The position numbers were made by a program, and so were the translations under genes. The notes under the pieces were generated by a model. It did not search any database. It worked only from the letters and a program-made list of their open reading frames with translations, and was not told the origin of the DNA. A stretch of DNA of 58,151 nt from Paludibacteraceae bacterium (GTDB lineage Bacteria > Bacteroidota > Bacteroidia > Bacteroidales > Paludibacteraceae), in assembly GCA_017628395.1 (NCBI GenBank), contig JAGBZD010000023.1, positions 1-58,151 of the forward strand, given 5' to 3'. Below, piece after piece: positions 37,309 to 44,447 of this stretch; within the stretch, counting starts at the first letter, position 1, and each line of letters begins with the position of its first letter.

Positions 37309-38817
37309 CTACTCAACTAATACAGGACGAATAGGATAGCCATAGTAATATTCAAATATATATGTTGAATAATCGCTGCCATAACTGCCGTATTGACTAG
37401 TAGTGAATAGACCTATCTTAGGATCGGCATTTACTGGGGCAGGTGGAGTGTCTTTATAGTAAGACTTGTAATTATATAAACAATACACCGTTGTTCCTTG
37501 ACGAACACTAGATGAATATTGTAAATAACCAGTCCAATCCCGCGAACTATATTTACTCCATCCGACTGCTGGGAGAAATATAGCATTACCATTAGAACCA
37601 CTAACCTTCCAACCATTGACATCGTTAAAAGTTGTATAATTCCAATTCCCCCATGCGACAAGTTCTTCCCATTGTTTTTTAGTAGGGGTAGCCCATTTAG
37701 TACTCCAATTTATCGTAGCAGCATCATATTCTGTATGATATATAGTATCGGGTAGTGCCCCGATAGTTAATGAGTATGATGATTCTTCATATAATTCTTT
37801 TCGTGCGGTTTCTCCCCATGCAAAGAAATAGCCAGGTCCTTCTGGTCGATTAGATCCAACATTGCATGTTGCCCATTTTGTTCCACTTGGCAAATCAAGA
37901 TCCACATAGTAATAACCATCTGCCATTCCAGATGTGACATATCCATCCCCCATTGATGATTGATTTCCACTACCCTTTGATACTTTAATAATAGTACCAT
38001 CAGAAAGCGTGAAGTAAACATAGTCATCATCTTCGGTTACCGATTGGAAGATAGAGTCACCTATATCTCCCTTATCACCCTTATCACCTTTATCTCCCTT
38101 GTCTCCTTTGCTTCCGTCTTGACCATCTTCTCCATCTACACCGTCCTTACCATCTGCGCCTGTGGCTTTGCCTAATTGTGTCCAAGTTGCACCATTGTCA
38201 TAAGAAATGTACCAATAGCCATCCTCTATTTTCAATTGTGGTGTTACACCATCTTTGCCATCAACACCATCTTGTCCGTCTTTACCATCGATTCCATCTT
38301 GTCCGTCTTTACCATCTGCACCGTCTTGACCATTAGAGCCATTGGTTCCGTTTTGACCATCTTTGCCTGAAACTGGGAGTTTGTTGCCATTGTCATCCAA
38401 AAGCCACTCGCCATTCAATGTCCAATAATATACACCATCAGTATCTTGTGCTACACCAATCACAGGAGTTATGCCATCTTTACCGTCAGCGCCATTTTGT
38501 CCGTCTTGACCACTTTGACCATCTTTGCCGTTTTGTCCGTGGTAAATGGTGATTGGGTCGTGTTTGCCGAAAGTGATAGTATAGCCAATCACTTCGCCAT
38601 TCTTCTTGATTTCAACGATACCTGTGATGAAGTCGTTGGATTGAAGTACTGAGACAATAGTTTGCAAAGAAGTAATGTTGGTGTTCATCTCTTTGCAGAG
38701 TTCTTCGAGTTTGGTGACACGGGAGTCAAGTCCGTCGATAGCCTCCCATAGTTCATTGTGACAAGCCGAGAATAGGCAGATTGTCAAGCCCAAAAGGAGC
38801 AAATGAATTTTCTTCAT
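37309..38817 (-). CDS. DUF4988/collagen-like/FISUMP surface lipoprotein
   Basis: A 502-aa lipoprotein (lipobox FSAC, Cys19). Residues 20-90 form the DUF4988 (PL29 N-terminal-like) coiled-coil domain (LWEAIDGLDSRVTKLEEL). Three Gly-X-Y blocks follow, at about 94-115, 151-190 and 220-254, dominated by GKDGQDG and GDKGDKG units, with YYWTLNGEWLL and YWYISYDNGATW modules between them. The C-terminal third is a FISUMP-type domain (LPSGTKWATCNVG, YFFAWGET, WATPTKKQWEEL, FLPAVGW). It is probably displayed on the cell surface. The repetitive DNA invites slippage in block length. It is preceded by an unusual structured leader. Confidence 0.88.
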   Translation of the reverse strand: MKKIHLLLLGLTICLFSACHNELWEAIDGLDSRVTKLEELCKEMNTNITSLQTIVSVLQSNDFITGIVEIKKNGEVIGYTITFGKHDPITIYHGQNGKDGQSGQDGQNGADGKDGITPVIGVAQDTDGVYYWTLNGEWLLDDNGNKLPVSGKDGQNGTNGSNGQDGADGKDGQDGIDGKDGQDGVDGKDGVTPQLKIEDGYWYISYDNGATWTQLGKATGADGKDGVDGEDGQDGSKGDKGDKGDKGDKGDIGDSIFQSVTEDDDYVYFTLSDGTIIKVSKGSGNQSSMGDGYVTSGMADGYYYVDLDLPSGTKWATCNVGSNRPEGPGYFFAWGETARKELYEESSYSLTIGALPDTIYHTEYDAATINWSTKWATPTKKQWEELVAWGNWNYTTFNDVNGWKVSGSNGNAIFLPAVGWSKYSSRDWTGYLQYSSSVRQGTTVYCLYNYKSYYKDTPPAPVNADPKIGLFTTSQYGSYGSDYSTYIFEYYYGYPIRPVLVE

Positions 38818-38872
38818 TGTATTATTAATTTTGTGGGAAGTTGGCTCCAAACGCCCCGTTGGTATAAATATA

Positions 38873-38919
38873 GAAAAAGCGTGGAACCTCTTTTTGCTTA
38901 TTCTTTCATCAGAGGTTCC
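38873..38919 (-). terminator. Terminator-like hairpin 56 nt before the DUF4988 start codon
   Basis: GGAACCTCT and AGAGGTTCC pair perfectly (9 bp, 19-nt loop), followed on the minus strand by ACGCTTTTTC. It would end the leader RNA before the coding region unless bypassed. Confidence 0.75.
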
Positions 38920-39149
38920 GGAAAGACCCTACACACAAGAATAAACAATGAATGCCCACGCCGATATGTTCATCGTTGTGAGCACACAACGAATTAAACA
39001 CACCAAGGGGCATTTATCGCTCTCTTGCTTTGGGCGTGTGAAATTTTCCGGATTTCTGATGACCAAAACAAGCGCCAATAAACGCCTTTTATTATGTCTG
39101 CTACCCTTCGCCGCTGATGTGCAGACATCCCCAGCGCAGGTTCACGGTG
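38873..39149 (-). ncRNA. Unassigned structured leader or RNA upstream of the DUF4988 gene
   Basis: Predicted transcript of about 275 nt from a perfect promoter to an intrinsic-terminator-like hairpin. Stems seen: an 8-bp hairpin (39121-39128 with 39094-39101), a 7-bp hairpin CGTTGTG-TGCT-CACAACG (38974-38991), and the 9-bp terminator stem (38911-38919 with 38883-38891) followed by five T. Two alternative pairings involve the terminator: an 8-bp match of 39055-39062 with 38906-38913, and a 5'/3' closing helix (CGTGAACCT near 39147-39139 with AGGTTCCACG). A possible 14-codon ORF (38929-38973) precedes the terminator. It matches no RNA family I can name. It is either a stand-alone RNA or an attenuator. 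Confidence 0.55.
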
Positions 39150-39181
39150 CAAAGGTACTACAAAATTTGCGGATGTGCAAA
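39150..39181 (-). promoter_or_regulatory. Promoter of the structured leader/DUF4988 transcript
   Basis: Minus strand: TTTG (39181-39178), 20 nt, TACCTTTG (39157-39150). It is about 330 nt upstream of the DUF4988 ATG, an unusually long leader for this window. Confidence 0.87.
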
Positions 39182-39283
39182 TTTTTAGTGGAAAAAGTTT
39201 TAGGAGTTTTAAAAGTTTTAAGGGTAATAGGGTGGTTTTATTTAAAGAACGGCACTATGCACCTGCTGTTTAGTGAAAAGTGT

Positions 39284-39438
39284 AAGGTGTAAAGTGGAGA
39301 GTGTAAAGGCGGGAATATTAACAAAACGCACTTTTTGGTCACAGGGAGTTGAGACGGCGTTCTCTCGGTCGTCTCTCGGAGTTCTCTCGGTAAAATCAGG
39401 TAAGGTATAAGAGAGGGGAAAGAGAGCAAAATCTTAAT
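39284..39438 (-). repeat. Dispersed repeat R1, copy A
   Basis: Read on the minus strand, this contains CTTATACCTT, ACCGAGAGAACTCC, CTCAACTCCCTG, AAAAGTGCGTTTTGTTAA and a CCCGCCTTTACAC/CTTTACACCTT arm. The same blocks occur in the same order at 52311-52667 on the plus strand. The CCCGCC arm is at 39284-39313 and the AAAAGTGCG block at 39318-39335. Confidence 0.88.
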
Positions 39439-39443
39439 ATTTG

Positions 39444-40304
39444 CTACAAATTACCCCAAGAAGCAGGCCAAGGATTATGCTCAATACCCGCCATCTCTTG
39501 CATCTGCTTATGAGCCACTTCACGCAAATGCTCCACCTCCGTCTTACGAGGTTGGGTAGTATCAGGATAAATCGGCTCGCCTATCGTAACCGTCAGCAAT
39601 GGCAAACTCTTTGGACCAAACAAACGGAAGATACCCTTTCGCTCACGGAAAGTAATCACACATGGCAACAATGGTTTATCATATTTATAACTCATTGTAA
39701 AGGCTCCCTTCTGAAATGGACGCAACGGTTTATACATATCCCATCGGCATGCCTCTGGAAAAATATGAAACCACCAACCACGGCGATTGAACTCATCAAA
39801 TGCCTCATTGAATTTCTTCATCGCACTCATTCCTGCCCCTGATTCAGGAATAGGAATACCACCAGCAAGCGACATAAAGAATCCATCTTTGGTTCGGAAA
39901 TTAGGCGCGAACATAGGTATTCGTGTCGTATGTACACCATTCACCGCAATCAACACGCACGGACAGTCCAAACGATAGACATGATTAGCTATCGTGATAG
40001 CACCATTTTTCAAGCCCTCTTTGTGCTTCTTCAACACTTCACGCCCACGAATACGCAAGCCCATCTGTATGCGTAGCTTCAAGCGAAGCAATACATGAAT
40101 GACCAAATAATACCCCCACAAAAGATTTAACTTATACCCCAAACGATCATTAATATAAGGATACTTATCATCAATCGCAAGTTCCTTTATATACTTAGGA
40201 AATAATGTACGCGCGAAAGGATTATCTGTGGGATAATCCATCGCTGGCTGAGGTATATACTCGCCCTCACGGACTTTCAGTTGCTGATATTGTGGATTCA
40301 TCAC
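39444..40304 (-). CDS. PlsC-like acyltransferase
   Basis: A 286-aa acyltransferase of the lysophospholipid/1-acylglycerol-3-phosphate type. It has the catalytic NHx4D motif as NHVYRLD (residues 107-113), a hydrophobic stretch before it (57-75) and the acceptor-binding FPEACRWD motif. It probably makes phosphatidate or acylates another membrane lipid. Its ATG overlaps the stop of the GH3-family gene by 4 nt (ATGA), so the two are translationally coupled. Confidence 0.85.
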   Translation of the reverse strand: MMNPQYQQLKVREGEYIPQPAMDYPTDNPFARTLFPKYIKELAIDDKYPYINDRLGYKLNLLWGYYLVIHVLLRLKLRIQMGLRIRGREVLKKHKEGLKNGAITIANHVYRLDCPCVLIAVNGVHTTRIPMFAPNFRTKDGFFMSLAGGIPIPESGAGMSAMKKFNEAFDEFNRRGWWFHIFPEACRWDMYKPLRPFQKGAFTMSYKYDKPLLPCVITFRERKGIFRLFGPKSLPLLTVTIGEPIYPDTTQPRKTEVEHLREVAHKQMQEMAGIEHNPWPASWGNL

Positions 40305-42076
40305 TTGTGTTTGTTTCGGCGTTCTACTTTACGAGCTGTATGTTTCTGTTCTAAATTATCAATTGCCTTTTCCACAGCCTCTTTCGCATCCATTGCTAAC
40401 TGTTTGAACTTAGCATGGCGTTTCTCATCTTGCAACAACAGATTCACCTTAAACTGTCCATCGCGTCCTGTGCCATCGGCAATAGAGGCTTGTTTGAACT
40501 TGTCGAAAGCATTGCGACGAAGACGATGAGTAATAGGCTGTTTCAGACGCAAACTATCGCGCTTAGACTCATACTCAATGTTCATCTTCTTCAACTCTTC
40601 ATCCACAACAGCAGCAAAGCGTTCGGCATCTGCCTGAGAAGTGGTCTGATCCGCAAACTCGAAATAGAAATGGTATGTACTACGCTCCACATCGGCAAAA
40701 GCAATGGAGAACTTAGTAGGCATATTCAATGATTGTTCCGCATTTTGAACCGAAGTCATAAACTGATTTTCTTGCAGTTTCTCGCCCGTAATACTCACAA
40801 TACCATTTACCTTTTGCACCATATGAATAGTAGGCGTACCCAAATACTTAGGTCCTACCTCTACCAAATCGCTCACATCATAACGATACAAACCCGCATA
40901 AGTGGTCACAATAGGCGAATAGCGTTTTCCCTCTTCCAACTCATACAACTGCCAGAAACGAGGATTAGGGTTTTCCAAATCTTCTTCTGCAATAAACTCA
41001 TAGTAGTGGAAATGCGGGAAAAGAACCGTATTCACAGATTCATCCATCACAAAACCAAAACGACATTCCGAAGAGAAATAGCCAATCTCTTGGTGGCAAA
41101 TATCATCAGGGAAAGTACCTTGGAACTTGTCCAAATAGACCTTCGTATTACCACACTTCCAAGTAGAAAGCACTTGAAGATTAGGCCAATAGTGGCGTGG
41201 CAGCGGAGTATAGTATTCTTCTTTCAACTTGCGCAACTCCGCAGCACGGACTGGATTGGGTTTGAGCTTCGCCTCCAATTCCTCGCGAATATAATTAGGT
41301 ATATTCAAGTCCTTGTTGAGTGTACCATTCTCAATATCCTCCACATACTTGTCATAATACTCTATCGCATTGTGCTGCATTTCCACAATAGTAGAAGGGT
41401 TTGCAGTAACCAACATCGTTACATCCTGCTCTATACTCAAACGCATAATAGCATAATAACGAGCATTATAGTCAGGTATATCATATACAGAAGAAGGGAA
41501 AGCATAATGCTTTTTGATAAATTTAGGCACATCTTTTCTGGTAAGTCCCGATACCGAACCAAATACAGTACCGTCCAATGCGCGCCCCTCAACTGCTTTG
41601 CCCACAATAATCACCACACTACCCGCAAATACCATTCTGCGGTGGCGAATATAGTTGTAAATCCAAAGGCGCGTCATCTTACCATAGATGCGTTTGAGAT
41701 AGTGGCGCGTGATAGGTATCCACTTCGGCTCCGCAGTCGTACCACTGGTAGTAGCATACATCACTGGACGACCAGGAAAAAGTATGTCTTGCGCACCTTC
41801 CTTTGCTCGATTGACATAAGGACGGAGTTTCTCATAATCTTGTTTATGCACATATTGTTGATAACGAGCATAAAGCTCAGTATCTGTTTTGCAATCCAAA
41901 ATCTCGGCAAAATGGTGCTCGCGTCCATAAACAGTATCTTTGGACAATTCGAGCATTGTGCGTAGTGTTTTCTCCTGAGATTTGCGGGGATCTTTGGAAG
42001 CCGCATTCAATTTATGCAACTCTATCTTCCCTACAATTCCCATTACAGCATTAATCAAAAAAGGATATTTCAGCAT
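40301..42076 (-). CDS. GH3 auxin-responsive promoter family protein (adenylating ligase-like)
   Basis: A 591-aa member of the GH3 family, acyl-adenylate-forming enzymes that in plants conjugate amino acids to hormones. Visible are the ATP-binding YATTSGTTAEPKWIPIT segment (TSGTT loop), a central YFSSECRFGFVMDESV and YRYDVSDLVEVG. The bacterial substrate is unknown; coupling to a PlsC gene hints at lipid or fatty-acid chemistry. The frame is open to 42211, but the promoter at 42107-42138 overlaps that extension, so the ATG at 42076 (MLKYPFLINAVMG) is chosen. Confidence 0.88.
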   Translation of the reverse strand: MLKYPFLINAVMGIVGKIELHKLNAASKDPRKSQEKTLRTMLELSKDTVYGREHHFAEILDCKTDTELYARYQQYVHKQDYEKLRPYVNRAKEGAQDILFPGRPVMYATTSGTTAEPKWIPITRHYLKRIYGKMTRLWIYNYIRHRRMVFAGSVVIIVGKAVEGRALDGTVFGSVSGLTRKDVPKFIKKHYAFPSSVYDIPDYNARYYAIMRLSIEQDVTMLVTANPSTIVEMQHNAIEYYDKYVEDIENGTLNKDLNIPNYIREELEAKLKPNPVRAAELRKLKEEYYTPLPRHYWPNLQVLSTWKCGNTKVYLDKFQGTFPDDICHQEIGYFSSECRFGFVMDESVNTVLFPHFHYYEFIAEEDLENPNPRFWQLYELEEGKRYSPIVTTYAGLYRYDVSDLVEVGPKYLGTPTIHMVQKVNGIVSITGEKLQENQFMTSVQNAEQSLNMPTKFSIAFADVERSTYHFYFEFADQTTSQADAERFAAVVDEELKKMNIEYESKRDSLRLKQPITHRLRRNAFDKFKQASIADGTGRDGQFKVNLLLQDEKRHAKFKQLAMDAKEAVEKAIDNLEQKHTARKVERRNKHK

Positions 42077-42106
42077 AGTTATACCATTTTTTATTATTTT
42101 ACGCTG

Positions 42107-42138
42107 CAAAATTAAGAAAATTATTTGGAATATGCAAA
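42107..42138 (-). promoter_or_regulatory. Promoter of the GH3-plsC pair
   Basis: Minus strand: TTTG (42138-42135), 20 nt, TAATTTTG (42114-42107). Confidence 0.85.
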
Positions 42139-42149
42139 TAAAAATGCTT

Positions 42150-42194
42150 TGAAATAAAAAAAAACTGCCTAACACACCGTTAGACAGTTTTCTT
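42150..42194 (-). terminator. Terminator after the rng gene
   Basis: AAAACTGCCTAAC and GTTAGACAGTTTT (about 42162-42194) pair with one mismatch; the minus strand continues into a run of nine T. It directly follows the rng stop at 42196. Confidence 0.85.
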
Positions 42195-42195
42195 T

Positions 42196-43773
42196 TTACT
42201 GCTTTTCGCACGCCTTGTCTTCATGCTTCTCTTGGAAAATCTTCTCTTCACCTTTCTTTGTATAGAACTTGGTTTCGAGCATTCCAATGCTTTGATTTTC
42301 AATCACACGCACTCCGTACTTAATCGCCCATTTTCTTTTCAGGTTGAATAATCCCTTCGTTACATAGGCATATAAATAAGGGTGTATGTGCAATCGTAAT
42401 CCTCTTCCATATAGTGCCACCATTGCTTCTATGCGTTCCACCACTTGGTCGGTAAAGAACAATGAACTTTGTACTTTACCCTTTCCCATACAAGTAGGGC
42501 ATGTCTCCATAACATTCATCTCTACCGCAGGGCGCACACGCTGGCGAGTGATTTGCATTAGTCCAAACTTGCTGAGTGGCAACACATTATGTTTGGCTCT
42601 ATCATGACTCATCAGCTTTTGCATATGTTCATACAAAGTCTGCTGATTTGTCTTATCATCCATATCAATGAAATCCACAACAATGATTCCACCAATATCT
42701 CTTAATCGAAGCTGGTGCACAATCTCATCTGCTGCAAGCATATTAAAATGAAAGGCATTTTGCTCCTGATCGGCATACAATTTCTTACTTCCACTATTCA
42801 CATCAATCGAGAATAGTGCTTCGGTGCGATCCATAATCAGATAGCCACCTTTTTTGAATCCAACAGTACGGCCCAATCCCGTCTTCATTTGGCGTGTAAT
42901 GTCAAACTTATCAAAGATTGGCTGTTCACCCGTGTAAAGTTTGACCACTTTGGACGATTCTGGGGCAATCAAATCCAAATACTGCTTGATTTCTTCATAG
43001 ACACCCTTATCATTCACATGAATATTCTCAAAATCAGGCGAGAATATATCGCGAATAATACCAATCGTTCTTCCTAATTCCTGACTAATCAAACTAACTG
43101 GCTCTTTGTGCTGCAAAGTACGCACACAATCGTCCCATCGTTTGACCAACACACGCAATTCGTTGTCCAATTCCGCCACACGCTTATCCTCAGCTACGGT
43201 ACGAACTATAACTCCGAAACCGTGCGGTTTGATTGATTGTACCAACTGTTTTAATCTTCCTCTCTCCGAATTACGACTAATCTTATTGCTTACCATTACC
43301 TTTTCAATGAAAGGAATAAGCACAAAATTTCGACCCGTAATAGAGATTTCCGCTGTCAGTCGCGGTCCTTTGGAATTAATAGGTTCCTTAGTCACCTGCA
43401 CCAACAATGTATCGCCAACTTTCAGATAGTCTGCAATTTGTCCTTCTTTGGTACAATCGGGTTGGTGTTCAATCTTGTGAATCTCAGGAATACGACGACG
43501 GTCAGATACCAACTTAGTGATGTACTTCTGTGTCGTAAGAAACCCCGATCCTAAATCAAGGTAGTGCAGAAAAGCTTCTTTCTCATGACCTACATCCACA
43601 AAAACGGCATTCAACGCAGGCATCACTTTCTTTACTCGACCATAATAGATATTTCCTACTGCAAAAGTATCTTTCCCGCGTTGCTCGCGGTTGACTTCCA
43701 TTAGGCGATCGTCTTCAGTGAGTGCGATAGCCACTTCTTGCGGAGTTACATCCACAATCAGTTCGCTTTTCAT
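42196..43773 (-). CDS. rng: Ribonuclease G/E family
   Basis: Endoribonuclease for rRNA and mRNA processing, 525 aa. An S1 domain (NIYYGRVKKVMPALNAVFVDVGHEKEAFLH) precedes the RNase-H-like and DNase-I-like catalytic parts, with IIVVDFIDMDD holding the metal aspartates and the CPTCMGKG zinc-link motif (METCPTCMG). No long C-terminal scaffold, so it is RNase G-like. The frame opens 11 codons earlier (43806), but MKSELIVDV at 43773 matches the usual N-terminus of Bacteroidales homologues. It lies downstream of HU and the 29-residue protein on the same strand. Confidence 0.93.
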   Translation of the reverse strand: MKSELIVDVTPQEVAIALTEDDRLMEVNREQRGKDTFAVGNIYYGRVKKVMPALNAVFVDVGHEKEAFLHYLDLGSGFLTTQKYITKLVSDRRRIPEIHKIEHQPDCTKEGQIADYLKVGDTLLVQVTKEPINSKGPRLTAEISITGRNFVLIPFIEKVMVSNKISRNSERGRLKQLVQSIKPHGFGVIVRTVAEDKRVAELDNELRVLVKRWDDCVRTLQHKEPVSLISQELGRTIGIIRDIFSPDFENIHVNDKGVYEEIKQYLDLIAPESSKVVKLYTGEQPIFDKFDITRQMKTGLGRTVGFKKGGYLIMDRTEALFSIDVNSGSKKLYADQEQNAFHFNMLAADEIVHQLRLRDIGGIIVVDFIDMDDKTNQQTLYEHMQKLMSHDRAKHNVLPLSKFGLMQITRQRVRPAVEMNVMETCPTCMGKGKVQSSLFFTDQVVERIEAMVALYGRGLRLHIHPYLYAYVTKGLFNLKRKWAIKYGVRVIENQSIGMLETKFYTKKGEEKIFQEKHEDKACEKQ

Positions 43774-43866
43774 ATTCAATAAATCAAAAAAATGCTTTGT
43801 GGCCACCAGTTTGCGCCCAAACAGGATTATACCACAAAGCCGTTAGTTAAAACCTTCGTCTAAACA

Positions 43867-43956
43867 TTACTTATGTTTATGACGATTCTTGCGCAAACGT
43901 TTTTTACGTTTGTGGGTAGACATCTTATGTCTTTTGTGCTTCTTACCGTTTGGCAT
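43867..43956 (-). CDS. 29-residue basic ribosomal-type protein (bS22/AURKAIP1-COX24-like)
   Basis: A very short gene: MPNGKKHKRHKMSTHKRKKR, then LRKNRHKHK, with a TAA stop. Almost half the residues are Lys or Arg and a fifth are His. The KRHKMxTHKRKKRLRKNRHK core matches the AURKAIP1/COX24 small-protein family, whose bacterial members (bS22; mitochondrial mS38) sit in the small ribosomal subunit near the decoding region. It lies between HU and rng on the same strand. Frame, start and stop are unambiguous; the ribosomal role is inferred from the family. Confidence 0.88.
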   Translation of the reverse strand: MPNGKKHKRHKMSTHKRKKRLRKNRHKHK

Positions 43957-44008
43957 AGTAAAATATTTTTTAATTGTTAATAATTATTTCTTTCGAACCA
44001 GCTGCTTA

Positions 44009-44281
44009 TTACTTCAATATCTCAGTAAATGCATCAGAAGGTTTGAACGCTGGAATCTTGTGCTCTGGAACGATGATAGACTCCTTCTTTGTAATGTTGC
44101 GAGCAACTTTTTGCTTGCGCACTTTGGTAGTAAAGCTACCAAAACCACGAAGATACACAGACTCACCCTCAGCCACGGTAGTCTTAATGTTCTCCATTGC
44201 AGACTCCACAACATTCATAATAGTTGTTTTGTCATAACCTGTTTTAATCGCAATCGCGTTAACGAGTTCTGCTTTTGTCAT
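44009..44281 (-). CDS. HU family DNA-binding protein
   Basis: A 90-aa nucleoid protein (MTKAELVNAIAIKTGYDKT) with a helical N-terminus and a beta-arm segment (GFGSFTTKVRKQKVARN, then IIVPEHKIPAFKPSDAF). It binds and bends DNA as a dimer. The frame is open upstream to 44341, but that stretch overlaps its leader; the ATG at 44281 is standard. It is transcribed divergently from mutY, with the two promoters about 30 nt apart. Confidence 0.95.
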   Translation of the reverse strand: MTKAELVNAIAIKTGYDKTTIMNVVESAMENIKTTVAEGESVYLRGFGSFTTKVRKQKVARNITKKESIIVPEHKIPAFKPSDAFTEILK

Positions 44282-44357
44282 AATTAATATGTGTTTATAA
44301 GTTATACTTTCCGTACAAAAAATAGTCCTGCGGAAGCGCAAAGACGAAAATCGTCTG

Positions 44358-44387
44358 CAAAGGTACTATATTTTTTTGATTTACAAA
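44358..44387 (-). promoter_or_regulatory. Promoter of the HU gene
   Basis: Minus strand: TACCTTTG at 44365-44358 with TTTG at 44387-44384. The spacer is 18 nt, shorter than the 20 nt seen elsewhere in the window. Confidence 0.75.
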
Positions 44388-44413
44388 AGAAAAATTAAAA
44401 AAAAATGCATTTT

Positions 44414-44445
44414 TTTGCATATTTCTTGAATTTTCACTACCTTTG
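44414..44445 (+). promoter_or_regulatory. Promoter of mutY
   Basis: TTTG at 44414-44417, 20 nt, TACCTTTG at 44438-44445. The first possible start codon (GTG 44448) is 3 nt beyond the box, so transcript start and translation start almost coincide. Confidence 0.88.
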
Positions 44446-44447
44446 CA

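Larger units (their letters stand above)
38818..39443. other. Intergenic: structured leader/RNA plus repeat R1 copy A
   Basis: A 626-nt gap between the DUF4988 gene and plsC. It holds a minus-strand promoter (39150-39181), a structured transcript ending in a terminator-like hairpin, and a dispersed repeat (39284-39438). A plus-strand ORF at 38948-39292 overlaps all of these and is judged spurious. Confidence 0.8.

Noticed and set aside
37400-38600. CRISPR-like signal from regular repeats in the DUF4988 gene
   Set aside because: The repeats are in-frame Gly-X-Y codons of an intact protein, not repeat-spacer units.
38873-39149. tmRNA, RNase P RNA or SRP RNA as the identity of the structured transcript
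   Set aside because: No tRNA-like ends, no RNase P conserved blocks and no SRP loop motif could be found; 6S-type RNA remains open but unsupported by a long regular duplex.
38948-39292. Plus-strand ORF of 114 aa
   Set aside because: It is antisense to the structured leader, crosses that transcript's promoter and runs into repeat R1; it has no recognisable domain and no ribosome-binding context.
40733-41965. Plus-strand ORF of 410 aa opposite the GH3-family gene
   Set aside because: The GH3 protein is clearly encoded on the other strand; this frame is rich in Arg, Ile and His with no domain.
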